Counted from the stretch's first letter, positions 25,426-35,171 are shown. The stretch: 64,000 nucleotides of DNA from Mesorhizobium sp. M8A.F.Ca.ET.218.01.1.1 (GCF_004791165.1 NZ_SRUZ01000009.1:1-64000), one strand, 5' to 3'. Made by a program: numbers and translations. Notes: generated by a model not told the origin, from the letters alone.

Positions 25426-26403
25426 TCAGTTGGAAATTAAACATTTCGCTGGTGCGTCCAGTTGCTCTTGGATCATGCGCCGCAATTCATATAGATCCTT
25501 GGCAAAAGCCCGAATACCTTCCGCCAGCTTTTCCGTCGCCATTGCATCATCGTTCATGATCCAACGAAAGGTCTTTTCATCGACAGCCATCCTTTGAACA
25601 GGCCGAGCCATTTCGGGCGACAGCTTGCGCTCAAGCACCGTCGAGCTCGCCGCGAGTTGCTCCAGAAGCGGCGCGCTGATCGTAAGGCGATCGCATCCGG
25701 CCAGCGCCTCTATCTGACCGACGTTGCGGAATGAAGCTCCCATGACAACTGTTCGGATGTCATGCGTCTTGTAGTAATTGTAGATCTCGATAACAGACTT
25801 GACGCCAGGATCATGCTCAGGGCCAAATTCTTGGCCGGTTGCCTTTGTGTGCCAGTCGAGTATGCGTCCCACGAATGGCGAGATGAGAAAAGCATTGGCG
25901 TCTGCGCAGGCAACCGCCTGAACCGTCGAGAAGACAAGCGTCAGGTTGCAGTCTATGCCTTGTTTCTGAAGCACCTCGGCGGCACGGATTCCCTCCCAGG
26001 TGGCGGCAAGTTTGATCAGGATACGGCCTCGCTCGACGCCATGCTCACCGTAGGCCTTGACAATTGCCTGCCCTTTTCTGATCGACGCCTGGGTATCGAA
26101 CGAGAGTTCAGCGTCCACTTCGGTCGAGATGCGTCCCGGTACTTCTCGCAGGAGCGCGAGTCCGACTGCAACTGCAAGACGATCCGCGACGGCCTCGACT
26201 ATCGCTTGTCTGCTGCCCGCTTGCTTGCTCCCCCACTCGAGTGCTTCTTCGAACTCTTCATGGAAAATAGGAGTTTTTAGCGCCTTAAGCACAATGGTGG
26301 GATTGGTGGTACAATCCATTGGCTTGAGGCGCTTGACGGCTTCAACGTCGGCGGTGTCGGCGACTACCGTCGTCATTTGACGCAATTGCGCAAGCTTGTC
26401 CAT
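25426..26403 (-). CDS. Transaldolase (TalB type)
   Basis: Cytoplasmic TIM-barrel enzyme of 325 residues that transfers a dihydroxyacetone unit between sugar phosphates through a Schiff base. The catalytic lysine is K131 in ILIKLAATWEG, equivalent to K132 of E. coli TalB. DCTTNPTIVLKA (about 30-41) matches the N-terminal active-site segment. The ATG at 26403 follows GAGGGAG. It is the last gene of the minus-strand sugar operon. Its presence suggests that the imported sugar enters the pentose phosphate pool, or is cleaved by an aldol step in a dedicated route. Confidence 0.9.
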   Translation of the reverse strand: MDKLAQLRQMTTVVADTADVEAVKRLKPMDCTTNPTIVLKALKTPIFHEEFEEALEWGSKQAGSRQAIVEAVADRLAVAVGLALLREVPGRISTEVDAELSFDTQASIRKGQAIVKAYGEHGVERGRILIKLAATWEGIRAAEVLQKQGIDCNLTLVFSTVQAVACADANAFLISPFVGRILDWHTKATGQEFGPEHDPGVKSVIEIYNYYKTHDIRTVVMGASFRNVGQIEALAGCDRLTISAPLLEQLAASSTVLERKLSPEMARPVQRMAVDEKTFRWIMNDDAMATEKLAEGIRAFAKDLYELRRMIQEQLDAPAKCLISN

Positions 26404-26567
26404 GAACTGAATTTCTCCCTCATATATTTCGGCAAGTGACAATCGGCACGGCAATTCCGCACATGGATCGTGCTGTTCACGTCGGCTCAAGACCCATGAT
26501 TTGGTGCAGACATTTGTGAGCCCACTGTGGTTGAGGCATCCTCCGTCCGCTTTCCGAAACGAACAGA

Positions 26568-27626
26568 TCAGGCTTTTTCGGACACGGCGCTCTTTGCTCT
26601 CCAAAATTCGAAAAGGAACAACCGATCGAATATGCCCGTGCCTGAGCGAAGCGCGGAAACACCGATCAGAAGTGCCCCCCAGATGGCAATTGTCAGGAAC
26701 TGGCTAAAATTCATCAAGTTGAACGCGGAGGAGATCAACTGCAAGAGCAGCAACGCAGCAAACAACCCTGATACTTTTCCGGAGCCGCCATATGGATTGA
26801 TGCCTCCCAGAACCGCCGCCAGGATGCTGATGAGAAGGAAGCTTTCACCATACGACGCGTTGGCAGAATTGAATCGGGCCATCATTACAAGCCCGCCGCA
26901 TCCTGCAAGCGCGCCCGATAAGGCATAGGTCATAAGCAAAACTCGTTTGACATGTATCCCCGAGAACAGGGCAGCTTTCTCGTTGGCGCCGACAAGGTAG
27001 ACTTTCTGACCGAAGGATGATCGCCGAAGAACCACCGACACGAACACGCAAAGGACAATAAACAGCAGGAACGCAAGCGGTACGCCCAGAAAGGTTCCAT
27101 TTCCAATCGCAACGATTGGATCTGGAAACCCTGACAAGACATTTCCACGCGTCAGTCCAATGGCAAGACCCTTGCAGGCGATCATGGTCCCCAGTGTGGC
27201 CAGAATGGGGGATACGCCGAAATAGGCGATGATGAAGCCGTTCAGCAGGCCTACCAGGATGGCGACGGCGAGGCCCGCGGCAACCGCGCCGACTTGCCAG
27301 GTGAGCCAAAGCACGCTTCCAGCATCGCCCCACGGAATTGTGTACTGCAATACCGATGCTATCGTCAAAGCGCAGAGATTGGCCGTTGAAATGATCGACA
27401 AATTCAGCCCGCCGGAAAGGAGCGCAAGCATCATCGCAAGAGCAAGAATGCCGAGTTCCGGGGTCTGAAAGGCTATCGACTGAAACGTTCCCACACTCAG
27501 CAGCCGATCGCCGAGGATGAGGCCAAACACCGCTAGAAGGGCAATGAAAATGGAAGCAAGCGTCACTGTCGTGGCGTTCTCTCGAACGAAACGAGATATG
27601 AGAGATCGATTGGCAGACGGCTTCAT
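26568..27626 (-). CDS. Sugar ABC transporter permease (RbsC family), first of two in operon
   Basis: Inner-membrane permease of 352 residues with many hydrophobic segments. Family landmarks are LLSGGLNLSIISTANL and the ILATLGTMIACKGLAIGLTRG region. The ATG at 27626 follows GGAAGAG. It lies 13 bp after the other permease gene and 164 bp before the transaldolase gene. Two different RbsC-type permeases in one operon suggest a heterodimeric channel rather than the homodimer of the ribose system. Confidence 0.9.
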   Translation of the reverse strand: MKPSANRSLISRFVRENATTVTLASIFIALLAVFGLILGDRLLSVGTFQSIAFQTPELGILALAMMLALLSGGLNLSIISTANLCALTIASVLQYTIPWGDAGSVLWLTWQVGAVAAGLAVAILVGLLNGFIIAYFGVSPILATLGTMIACKGLAIGLTRGNVLSGFPDPIVAIGNGTFLGVPLAFLLFIVLCVFVSVVLRRSSFGQKVYLVGANEKAALFSGIHVKRVLLMTYALSGALAGCGGLVMMARFNSANASYGESFLLISILAAVLGGINPYGGSGKVSGLFAALLLLQLISSAFNLMNFSQFLTIAIWGALLIGVSALRSGTGIFDRLFLFEFWRAKSAVSEKA

Positions 27627-27639
27627 GGTGATCTCTTCC

Positions 27640-28629
27640 CTAGGACGCGAGTCCAGCATGCCGACGCCGCTGAGACAGTGCAGTCGCGGAGACTGCAAGC
27701 AGAATAACGCAGCCGACAAAGAACTGATTCCAATATGAGGACACACCCAGCAATATCAGTCCGTTCTGCAGTATTGCGATGAGCATGACGCCCAATACGG
27801 CGCCAAACACCGTGCCCTTGCCACCGGTCAGACTCGCACCGCCAAGAACGACAGCCGCAAGCACTTCTAGTTCCTTGCCAATGAGCGTCGTCGGCGTAAC
27901 CGATTGGGCCAGTTGGGCTTGCGATATTGATGCGATCGCGGCCATGAATCCCATATAGCCGTAAACAAGGCATCTCAGGCCGAAAACATGAAAACCAAGG
28001 CGTTCGGCAGCTATCTCATTCCCCCCCATGGCACATATTTGACGACCGATGTTTGTCTTGTTGAGCAAGACCCAGGTCATAAAGAATGAGACCACTAGCA
28101 ACAGCGCCTGCAAATTGATTGCATATGGAAACCCATTACTGTCGGTGAATTCGAACCACCAGATTCCTTCGCGGAAATAGGTGGGAAGGGAAGTGATATA
28201 GTCGCCGCGAGTGATATATATTAGTGATCCATAAAATATATTGAGAGTAGATATTGTCACAATAACGGATGAAATGCGAACCTTATGAATGATAGCCGCA
28301 TTGAAGAGCCCACATAGTATTCCAATGCAGCAGGCGACAAAGAACACTCCGAACCATCCAATGGGATAGGTCTTGGCAATCGTGAGAGCCACATATTGGG
28401 CGACGCTGGCTATGGCAGTAAAGGAGATGTCGATCCCACCGAACACCAAGACCACAAGCAGACCGGCTGCAAGAATGCCTGCAAACGAAGTGGAGGTGAG
28501 AAGGTCGAAGAGGTTTTGCAGCGTCAGAAAACTGTCCGTCGCTGCCGTGAGGAACATGGACAATATGACGACAACCGCAAGCAGCCAAAATTCGTGACTT
28601 CGTGTCCAGCGTTGAATTGTCTTAGGCAT
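27640..28629 (-). CDS. Sugar ABC transporter permease (RbsC family), second of two
   Basis: Permease of 329 residues with about eight to ten membrane segments. It contains LLVVLVFGGIDISFTAIASV, ISSVIVTISTLNIFYG and the GGASLTGGKGTVFGAVLG loop usual for RbsC relatives. The ATG at 28629 has AGAGGAT upstream and overlaps the stop of the ATPase gene by 8 bp, so the three membrane-complex genes are tightly coupled. It pairs with the permease downstream. Confidence 0.9.
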   Translation of the reverse strand: MPKTIQRWTRSHEFWLLAVVVILSMFLTAATDSFLTLQNLFDLLTSTSFAGILAAGLLVVLVFGGIDISFTAIASVAQYVALTIAKTYPIGWFGVFFVACCIGILCGLFNAAIIHKVRISSVIVTISTLNIFYGSLIYITRGDYITSLPTYFREGIWWFEFTDSNGFPYAINLQALLLVVSFFMTWVLLNKTNIGRQICAMGGNEIAAERLGFHVFGLRCLVYGYMGFMAAIASISQAQLAQSVTPTTLIGKELEVLAAVVLGGASLTGGKGTVFGAVLGVMLIAILQNGLILLGVSSYWNQFFVGCVILLAVSATALSQRRRHAGLAS

Positions 28630-30106
28630 AAATATCCTCTTGCAGAGTTCTCTCGGTCGACGAAAGCGGATGGACTTCGCTGACGAGCCTGCCTTGCCGC
28701 ATGACCAGGACACGATGGGTGTGGTAGAAGACCTCTTGGGCCTCGTCGGAGATGAGCAGTACCCCGACGCCTTCTGCCGCCAATCGGTGCACTATCTCAT
28801 AGATTCCGTCCTTGGCCTTGATGTCCACGCCGACGGTTGGGCTATCGAGTATCAGTATGCGGGGTTTGGTGGCCATCCACTTGCCCAACACCACCCGTTG
28901 CTGGTTGCCTCCTGACAGAGTTCCGACGGGATTTTCGAGGTCGGACACTTTCGTGTTCAGGCGAACGATCCAATCACCGGCTGCAGCCACACGTTTGGCG
29001 GGGTCGATCAGGCCGAATTTGCCGGCCAAGCTGTCGAGGACCGTCGCGAGGATGTTCACAGAAATGGGCTGCCCCAGCGCCAGGCCAAGCAACAACCTAT
29101 CTTCGGGGACATAAGCCACGCCGCTGGCTATTGCCACACGATTGGAGCTGGCTATCAGCGGCTTCCCGGAGACTTCAATCGTGCCGCGGGAGGGCGGATT
29201 CATACCGAAGATGCTGAGTGCGAGTTCCGTCCGTCCCGAGCCCAAAAGCCCGGTTAGGCCGACGATTTCTCCTTTGCGAATGTCGAAGCTGATATCCTCG
29301 TAGTGGCCTGGCCGAGTCAGGTTTCGAACCGCCAGCACAACCTCCGCAGCTTCGCCTGCGGGCTGCGGAGGCGCATAGTCGAACTCATGACCGGTCATCA
29401 AGGTCTCGAGCCGCCGCGAAGTGATTTCGCTGGCATCAAAGGTCCCCACTTTGCCGCCGTCTCGCAGAACCGTCACGCGCTCGGCTATCTCCATTACTTC
29501 ATCGAGACGGTGGGATACGAACACCGTGCAAATGTCTCTGCTCTTAAGGTCTTTGACGACACTCAGCAGAGCATCCACCTCATGCCGGGTCAACGAGGCG
29601 GTGGGCTCGTCCATGATGACCAGCTTTGCGTCGGCGGCCATGGCACGGCAAATCGCAACCAGTTGCCGGTTTGCGATAGAGAGGTCCGACACCATCGTCT
29701 CCAGGTCGAGATTGACGTTGATGCGAGCCATCGCTTTCGCCGCAATGTCACTTATGCGGTTCCAATTCGCGAGCCGAGGCAAGCCCATGTGGCTGCCGAT
29801 GGCGATGTTCTCAGCCACGGATAGGTTGGGAAAGAGGGAGAGATCCTGATAGATGACCTGGATGCCACTCTTAGTGGAATGAATGGGGTCCAAACGAGAA
29901 TGTTCGCGACCCTCCAGAACGATGCGACCACCCGGATCGGGCGCCTGCACGCCAGCAATAATCTTGATCAGGGTGGATTTGCCCGAACCATTTTCGCCAA
30001 CAAGACAGTGCACTTCACCGGCCTTCAGCGACAGATCGACATTTCGAAGAGCACTCACTCCGCCGAAATGCTTGGAGATATGGGTCAATTCAAGGAATAC
30101 GGTCAA
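28622..30106 (-). CDS. Sugar ABC transporter ATPase with two ABC domains (RbsA/MglA family)
   Basis: Cytoplasmic ATPase of 494 residues. The first domain has Walker A GENGSGKST near residue 37 and Walker B VIMDEPTASL near 160. The second domain has a degenerate Walker A (GLLGSGRTEL near 290) but a good signature LSGGNQQRVVLG and LILDSPTVGVD. This asymmetry is normal in the family. The start is a TTG at 30106; an in-frame stop lies just upstream and no ATG is available. It is separated from the binding-protein gene by 70 bp containing a strong hairpin. Confidence 0.9.
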   Translation of the reverse strand: MTVFLELTHISKHFGGVSALRNVDLSLKAGEVHCLVGENGSGKSTLIKIIAGVQAPDPGGRIVLEGREHSRLDPIHSTKSGIQVIYQDLSLFPNLSVAENIAIGSHMGLPRLANWNRISDIAAKAMARINVNLDLETMVSDLSIANRQLVAICRAMAADAKLVIMDEPTASLTRHEVDALLSVVKDLKSRDICTVFVSHRLDEVMEIAERVTVLRDGGKVGTFDASEITSRRLETLMTGHEFDYAPPQPAGEAAEVVLAVRNLTRPGHYEDISFDIRKGEIVGLTGLLGSGRTELALSIFGMNPPSRGTIEVSGKPLIASSNRVAIASGVAYVPEDRLLLGLALGQPISVNILATVLDSLAGKFGLIDPAKRVAAAGDWIVRLNTKVSDLENPVGTLSGGNQQRVVLGKWMATKPRILILDSPTVGVDIKAKDGIYEIVHRLAAEGVGVLLISDEAQEVFYHTHRVLVMRQGRLVSEVHPLSSTERTLQEDIYA

Positions 30107-30143
30107 AGTGGGTTTTACCCTTAGTCGCTGGCATCGGTCCTCT

Positions 30144-30166
30144 GCAGGCGGGCCAGGCCCGCCTGC
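30144..30166 (-). terminator. Perfect 23-bp palindrome just after binding-protein gene
   Basis: GCAGGCGGGCC and GGCCCGCCTGC flank a single central base, 10 nt after the stop codon of the sugar-binding-protein gene within the operon. No U-tract follows on the transcript. Probable role: 3-prime stabilisation of the binding-protein mRNA segment with partial attenuation of the distal genes. Confidence 0.6.
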
Positions 30167-30176
30167 GTTATTTCCT

Positions 30177-31175
30177 CTAGAGACCCTGGGCGATCAGGCC
30201 ATCCACGGTTTCTTTGTTGATGTGGGTGATCTTGTCGACCTTGATGAGCTTACCGGGAACATCGACCGTAGCCTTGCCGAGACCGGGAACATCCATCCCG
30301 TCCTCGATTTTCGTTCCGTCGAGGACCAATCTGGCCACGGCAACCATCGCAAAGCCAGCTTCTGTTGGGTTCCACATGAAACCTTCCCGAATGACGCCAT
30401 CCATGATCAGGTCCTTGGCCTGTGACGGCAGCACCGTGCCTATGACGGCAACCCGCTTGCTCAAGTGCTTTTCCTTCACGGCGTTGCCGGCGGCGATCGG
30501 ACCGTTCGAGCCAAACGCGAGAATACCCTTGAGCTTCGGATAGGCCTTCAGCACGTCGATGGTCGTGCGGTAGGCGCTGTCGATTTCGTCGGCGCCAGGG
30601 AAGCGATCGGCCACCAGCTTCATCTTGGGATAATGTGCCTTTTGATAGGCGATGGCCGCGTCGGCCCACTTGTTGTGCAGCGGAGTAGTCAGGGTGCCGA
30701 CATAGACGACATAATCCCCTTCCTCGCCCATTTCCTTGGCGAGACTCTGCATTTGGACTTCGCCGAACTTGGTCGAGTCAATGAGTTCGACGTCCCAGTC
30801 GCGGCCCTCCTGTTCCGGCCCTTCGTGTACAATAACCTTGATGCCTGCTGCCTGAGCCCGCTTGAGCACAGGCTCGCACGCCTTGACGTCTAGGGGCACA
30901 AGGCCGATCACATCCACCTTCCTGGCGATCAGGTCCTCCAGCAGCTTGACCTGCTGAGCCGGATCGATGTTTGCCGGACCGGTCATGGAAACGTCGATGT
31001 TGAATTGCTTTCCGGCCTCCTGTAGGCCGTGCTCAAGGGCACCGAAGTACGGAATGCCGGCAATCTTAACGACAGTTACCATGACTGGGTTGGCCGCCAT
31101 CGCGAGGTTTGGCGTGGCAACCAGCAATGCCACGCCTGCGGCCAAAGTAAGCTTCAAAATGTCACGACGTTTCAT
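30177..31175 (-). CDS. Sugar ABC transporter substrate-binding protein (RbsB family)
   Basis: Periplasmic protein of 332 residues. The N-terminus MKRRDILKLTLAAG is followed by a hydrophobic core and a NLAMA cleavage region near residue 27; RR may allow Tat or Sec export. The mature protein has the type I periplasmic fold with VTVVKIAGIPYFGALEHGL, similar to autoinducer-2/rhamnose-type binding proteins. AGGAGG precedes the ATG. It follows the epimerase gene by 74 bp and is followed by a hairpin and the ATPase gene. The ligand is unknown, presumably a ketose or related polyol. Confidence 0.9.
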   Translation of the reverse strand: MKRRDILKLTLAAGVALLVATPNLAMAANPVMVTVVKIAGIPYFGALEHGLQEAGKQFNIDVSMTGPANIDPAQQVKLLEDLIARKVDVIGLVPLDVKACEPVLKRAQAAGIKVIVHEGPEQEGRDWDVELIDSTKFGEVQMQSLAKEMGEEGDYVVYVGTLTTPLHNKWADAAIAYQKAHYPKMKLVADRFPGADEIDSAYRTTIDVLKAYPKLKGILAFGSNGPIAAGNAVKEKHLSKRVAVIGTVLPSQAKDLIMDGVIREGFMWNPTEAGFAMVAVARLVLDGTKIEDGMDVPGLGKATVDVPGKLIKVDKITHINKETVDGLIAQGL

Positions 31176-31249
31176 ACTCTCCTCCTGTGAGCGTTGTAGA
31201 TTCTAGATTTTCGGAATTGCGTCCGCGGCCGTCGCCGCCAGCTGTCGCC

Positions 31250-32095
31250 TCAGAAGCCGTAGCGTGTCGCCAAGCCGCGCAAATACGGCAGCCCCTGATC
31301 GAGTACAGCGCTAGCGTTGGGCGCGGCCGGCCGCCACATGCAGAGTGCCGCGGCAAGCTGTGGCGGTACCGAGACAAAGCTTTCAATGACAAGATCGCCA
31401 TCGAATCCGGTGTCACGCAATGTCCGGAAGATCAGCTCCCAATCTACGGTTCCGGTGCCTGGGACACCGCGATGACTTTCGGAAAGGTGAATATAGGGAG
31501 AGCGTCCCGCGGCCCGGCGCAGGCCGTCGTCGAAACCATTCTCCTCTACGTTCATGTGATAGGTGTCGAGGTGGACGAAGGTATTCGGTTCATCGATTTG
31601 CTCAAGCAGCCATATTCCTTGCGCGGCCGTATTGAGGATGTGGGTGTCGAAGCGTGTGCAAGGCTCGACACCGAACGTCATGCCGAGTTCAGCAGCGCGC
31701 CGGGCTACCGGCTTCAGTGCCCGAACTACCGCTTCGTACTCGCGATTTGTGGGGGGAACACCGGTCTTGTAGCCGAGCGCCGAGTAGGTGACGCCAGTCA
31801 GCATGGAGCACCCAATGTGGTGAGCGGCGTCGAGAACTTGAAACAGATATTTCGTACAGGCCTCCGGAGCCAGATGCGCCATCTTGTCTTCGGGCAGGCA
31901 AAGCGACGCAGTTGCCTGAAGACCATGATCTCGGATTATCGACTTTGCGTGGTCCAGATCGATTTTGGCCGGCTCGAACAAAGGGATCTCGATTATTTCC
32001 AGCCCGTATCGCGCCGCCTCAGGGATCGCGGCGTTGGCCGCCTCGGTCGTCCACTCGGGCGCCCATAGACTGAAGTGCATTCCAAACTTTGTCAT
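31250..32095 (-). CDS. D-tagatose/D-psicose 3-epimerase-like TIM-barrel isomerase
   Basis: Metal-dependent sugar isomerase/epimerase of 281 residues. The four metal-binding residues of ketose 3-epimerases are in place: E144 (FGVEP), D177 (HLDTYHMN), H203 (IHLSES) and E238 (VIESF). Their spacings of 33, 26 and 35 residues equal those I recall for Pseudomonas cichorii D-tagatose 3-epimerase. ESHRG matches the substrate-loop region. The ATG at 32095 has GGGAGG upstream. It leads the minus-strand sugar operon and is divergent from the E1 dehydrogenase gene, so an imported ketose is probably epimerised before phosphorylation. Confidence 0.88.
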   Translation of the reverse strand: MTKFGMHFSLWAPEWTTEAANAAIPEAARYGLEIIEIPLFEPAKIDLDHAKSIIRDHGLQATASLCLPEDKMAHLAPEACTKYLFQVLDAAHHIGCSMLTGVTYSALGYKTGVPPTNREYEAVVRALKPVARRAAELGMTFGVEPCTRFDTHILNTAAQGIWLLEQIDEPNTFVHLDTYHMNVEENGFDDGLRRAAGRSPYIHLSESHRGVPGTGTVDWELIFRTLRDTGFDGDLVIESFVSVPPQLAAALCMWRPAAPNASAVLDQGLPYLRGLATRYGF

Positions 32096-32239
32096 TGCAT
32101 TTATCCTCCCGTAATCCGCTGCAGAGCCAACAAGAACGTAGACCCAGACAGCGCGACATCGGCACATGCCCTCTTCGCGACGTTTATTCGCCGCTGATCA
32201 TTAAGGGGATGGTTAGCGGAAAATTCTCAAACGTCAACA

Positions 32240-32265
32240 CAAATATCTATTCGGAAACACATTTG
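32240..32265. promoter_or_regulatory. Operator site A: CAAAT-N16-ATTTG
   Basis: CAAAT at 32240-32244 and ATTTG at 32261-32265 form an inverted repeat with 16 bp between. The flanks read AACACAAATATCT on the left and AACACATTTG on the right. It is on the epimerase side of the divergent promoter region. The same spacing and flanks recur at 32350, 43048 and 48085. The likely ligand is the SorC regulator encoded at 37116. Confidence 0.65.
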
Positions 32266-32349
32266 CGCAACAATCTGACGGCGTACCCACGCCATGAAAT
32301 CGCCACTTCCGTCCTATTTTGTATGATAGGCGCGGAAAAGCGTCGAACA

Positions 32350-32375
32350 CAAATATCTTTCTTGAAATACATTTG
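32350..32375. promoter_or_regulatory. Operator site B: CAAAT-N16-ATTTG
   Basis: CAAAT at 32350-32354 and ATTTG at 32371-32375, with flanks AACACAAATATCTTT and AAATACATTTG, match site A base for base over most of both halves, 110 bp away. The right half runs into TTGACT, a possible -35 hexamer for the E1 operon whose start codon is at 32441. Binding there would be expected to block or position polymerase. Confidence 0.68.
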
Positions 32376-32440
32376 ACTAGGCGATATATGGTCTAACGGC
32401 TATGGGGACGCGACCCCGCCAAATCCCATCGGAGGTCAGA

Positions 32441-34906
32441 ATGCCCAAGGAAATCCACATCGACCCCAAGACGTTCAAGGTGCGCAGCGCGCTGAATGCG
32501 CCACCAATTCCCATCCACGCGTACGATGAGAACATCGAGGCGGAACGTGCCCGCTATGGGGATGAAGGATTGCTACAAATACTGCGCGATATGATGATCA
32601 TACGCGAATTCGAGACGATTTTGGCTTCGCTAAAGGCAAAGGGGGCATATTGCGGCATTGAGTTTAACTACAAAGGGCCGGCTCACCTTTCGATCGGGCA
32701 AGAGGCTGCTGCCGTCGGAGCGGCTGCCTCACTCGAGCCGCATGACCATATTTTCGGCAGTCATCGCAGCCATGGCGAGTTCATCGCCAAGGGCCTTTCG
32801 GCGATCCGAAAGCTCCCCGACGATGCCATGCGTCTCATCATGGAGAGCCATGAGCGTGGTGCGCTTCTCAGGACCGTGGAGACCTCTCTGCAGGGTCCGA
32901 AAGGAATCGAGACCGCGGAGAATTTTCTATTGCTCGGCCTGCTTGCAGAGATATTCATGCGCTCAACCGGTTTCAACCGGGGCATGGGCGGGTCAATGCA
33001 TGCCTTTTTCCCCCCCTTTGGAACTTATCCGAACAATGCGATTGTCGGCGCGTCTGCCGGAATAGCCACGGGGGCCGCATTGCGAAAGAAGCTTGCGGGG
33101 GCCAGCGGCATCACTGTGGCCAACGCGGGCGATGGCTCTACTGGCTGCGGGCCGGTCTGGGAAGCGATGAATTTCGCCGCCATGGCACAATTCGACACGC
33201 TGTGGGCGGATGCTTTCAAAGGTGGTTTGCCGGTCCTGTTTTTCTTCAACAACAACTTTTATGCGATGGGCGGTCAGACCATCGGTGAAACAATGGGATG
33301 GGACCGCCTGTCTCGCATAGGGCTGGCGGTCAACCAGCAAGCCATACACGCGGAAACCGTCGACGGAACAAATCCGCTCGCCGTTGCTGACGCCGTTGCA
33401 CGCAAGCGCGAGCTTTTGGTCCAGGGCCGCGGGCCAGCCTTGCTGGACGTCGAATGTTACCGCAGCTCGGGTCATTCAACGACAGATATCAACTCTTATC
33501 GGACGAAGGACGAGATGCAGGCATGGGAACAGCATGATCCTATCATTCTGTTCTCCAATCGCCTTCAGGAGGCCGGGATTGTGACCGCTGGCCAGGTCGC
33601 CGAACTGCGCGAACAGACGACGGATCGCATGCGCTCGATTACTGCGATCGCGGTCGATCCGGCTCTCACTCCTCCCGTAGATATTCATGCAGATCCAACG
33701 CTGATCGGCAAGCTCATGTTCTCGAACACCAACATAGAGCTGCCCTCGCAAGAAGTTTCGCTCCTGAAGCCTGTCGACGCGGTGAGCCGGGTGCGTCAGG
33801 ACGCGAAGAAAAGTCGATACGGCTTTGCCGAGGACGGAGCCAAGCTGTCGCCAATGCGGGCGATCACATTGCGCGACGCGTTGTTCGAGACCGTCTTGCA
33901 CCACATGACGCACGACGACAGTCTTGTCGCCTATGGGGAAGAATGCCGAGAATGGGGTGGCGCATTCGGCGTTTACCGGGGGCTTGCCGAAATCCTACCG
34001 CATGATCGGTTGTTCAATTCACCGATCTCTGAAGCTGCGATCGTTGCGACGGCGGTCGGCTTTGCGCTCGAGGGCGGCCGCGCGCTGGTCGAACTGATGT
34101 ATGGCGACTTCCTAGGCCGGGCGGGCGACGAAGTCTTCAATCAGATGGCAAAATGGCAATCAATGTCCGGGGGTCAGCTGAAGGTTCCCGTCGTTTTGCG
34201 TTGCTCGATCGGTTCGAAGTACGGCGCCCAGCATAGTCAAGACTGGACGGCATTATGCGCCCATATTCCGGGCCTCAAAGTTGTCTATCCGGCAACGCCG
34301 TACGATGCGAAAGGGCTGTTGGCTTCCGCATTGTCAGGCAACGATCCGGTGGTTTTCTTTGAAAGCCAGCGCCTCTACGACACCGTGGAACAGTTCCGCA
34401 ACGAAGGCGTGCCGACCGGCTACTACCAACTTCCCATAGGTGAACCCGACTGTAAGCGCGCTGGAGAAGACGTCACAATTCTAACGGTTGGACCTTCGCT
34501 TTACTCCGCGCTCGCTGCTGCTGAAGAACTCGAAAGCACCTTCGGCATCTCGGCCGAAGTGATTGATGCGCGTTCGCTTGTTCCATTTAACTATGAACCC
34601 GTGCTCGCCTCGATAAGGAAAACCGGACGCATCGTACTGGTATCCGAGGCCTCGGAGCGCGGCAGCTTCCTGATGACGCTCGCCGCAAACATTACGCGCT
34701 TCGGCTATGAAACTCTCCACGCCGCGCCTCGTGTAATCGGTTCTCCGAATTGGATAGTGCCCGGCGCTGAGATGGAATCAACCTACTTCCCCCAGAAAGA
34801 TGATATCCTTGATGTCATCACCAGCGAGTTGTTTCCCGGCCAGCGCAGCAACCGCCGCAGCATACGTGACTGGGACGATCGGGAACTTGCCCGTCTCGGT
34901 CTGTGA
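32441..34906 (+). CDS. Fused E1 alpha/beta thiamine-diphosphate dehydrogenase (acetoin/2-oxoacid type)
   Basis: Single chain of 821 residues combining both E1 subunits. The alpha part (about 30-400) has the ThDP/Mg motif starting GDGSTGCGP at 231 and ending in NNN at 270-272. The beta part starts near 471 (MRAITLRDALFETV) and contains the GEECREWGGAFGV and SPISEAAIVATAVGFAL segments of E1 beta. It would decarboxylate or cleave a 2-oxo compound and transfer the acyl unit to a lipoyl group. The ATG at 32441 follows GGAGG. The next gene is a lipoyl protein and the one after an alpha/beta hydrolase, which points to the acetoin-dehydrogenase branch. No E3 gene is in the cluster. Confidence 0.88.
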   Translation: MPKEIHIDPKTFKVRSALNAPPIPIHAYDENIEAERARYGDEGLLQILRDMMIIREFETILASLKAKGAYCGIEFNYKGPAHLSIGQEAAAVGAAASLEPHDHIFGSHRSHGEFIAKGLSAIRKLPDDAMRLIMESHERGALLRTVETSLQGPKGIETAENFLLLGLLAEIFMRSTGFNRGMGGSMHAFFPPFGTYPNNAIVGASAGIATGAALRKKLAGASGITVANAGDGSTGCGPVWEAMNFAAMAQFDTLWADAFKGGLPVLFFFNNNFYAMGGQTIGETMGWDRLSRIGLAVNQQAIHAETVDGTNPLAVADAVARKRELLVQGRGPALLDVECYRSSGHSTTDINSYRTKDEMQAWEQHDPIILFSNRLQEAGIVTAGQVAELREQTTDRMRSITAIAVDPALTPPVDIHADPTLIGKLMFSNTNIELPSQEVSLLKPVDAVSRVRQDAKKSRYGFAEDGAKLSPMRAITLRDALFETVLHHMTHDDSLVAYGEECREWGGAFGVYRGLAEILPHDRLFNSPISEAAIVATAVGFALEGGRALVELMYGDFLGRAGDEVFNQMAKWQSMSGGQLKVPVVLRCSIGSKYGAQHSQDWTALCAHIPGLKVVYPATPYDAKGLLASALSGNDPVVFFESQRLYDTVEQFRNEGVPTGYYQLPIGEPDCKRAGEDVTILTVGPSLYSALAAAEELESTFGISAEVIDARSLVPFNYEPVLASIRKTGRIVLVSEASERGSFLMTLAANITRFGYETLHAAPRVIGSPNWIVPGAEMESTYFPQKDDILDVITSELFPGQRSNRRSIRDWDDRELARLGL

Positions 34907-34934
34907 ACCAACACATTTTGAGCGAGGAACACAT

Positions 34935-35171
34935 ATGGATACCCCGATCCTCATGCCGAATCTCGGAAACGAAATCGACGAGGCCCAGATCGACGAGTGG
35001 TTCAAGACGGAAGGCGACATGGTCACCGAAGGTGAACAAATCGTCTTGATCACGACACCCAAGGTCACCATGGAAATCGAAGCCCCAGCGACAGGCATTC
35101 TGAAGAAAATCCTGGTTCCCGCAGACGAGCTTGCGGCAGTGGGCACCACGCTTGGGATCATCGAGACGTGA
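34935..35171 (+). CDS. Stand-alone lipoyl-domain protein
   Basis: A complete but isolated lipoyl domain of 78 residues, normally the N-terminal part of an E2 protein. It runs ILMPNLGNEIDEAQIDEWF and then LITTPKVTMEIEAP, with the lipoylated lysine expected at K43. The usual DKA/DKV turn is TPKV here. The ATG at 34935 follows GAGG. Its GTGA overlap with the hydrolase gene indicates tight coupling. It probably acts as a diffusible swinging arm between the fused E1 and the hydrolase-type partner. Confidence 0.88.
   Translation: MDTPILMPNLGNEIDEAQIDEWFKTEGDMVTEGEQIVLITTPKVTMEIEAPATGILKKILVPADELAAVGTTLGIIET

Noticed and set aside
25426..26403. Sulfofructose transaldolase of a sulfoquinovose pathway
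   Set aside because: No sulfolactaldehyde dehydrogenase, sulfoquinovosidase or isomerase is nearby; the protein looks like an ordinary TalB.
32441..34906. Calling the fused E1 a branched-chain 2-oxoacid dehydrogenase
   Set aside because: E1 sequence alone cannot separate the classes, but an AcoC-type hydrolase rather than an acyltransferase follows, and no branched-chain genes are nearby.
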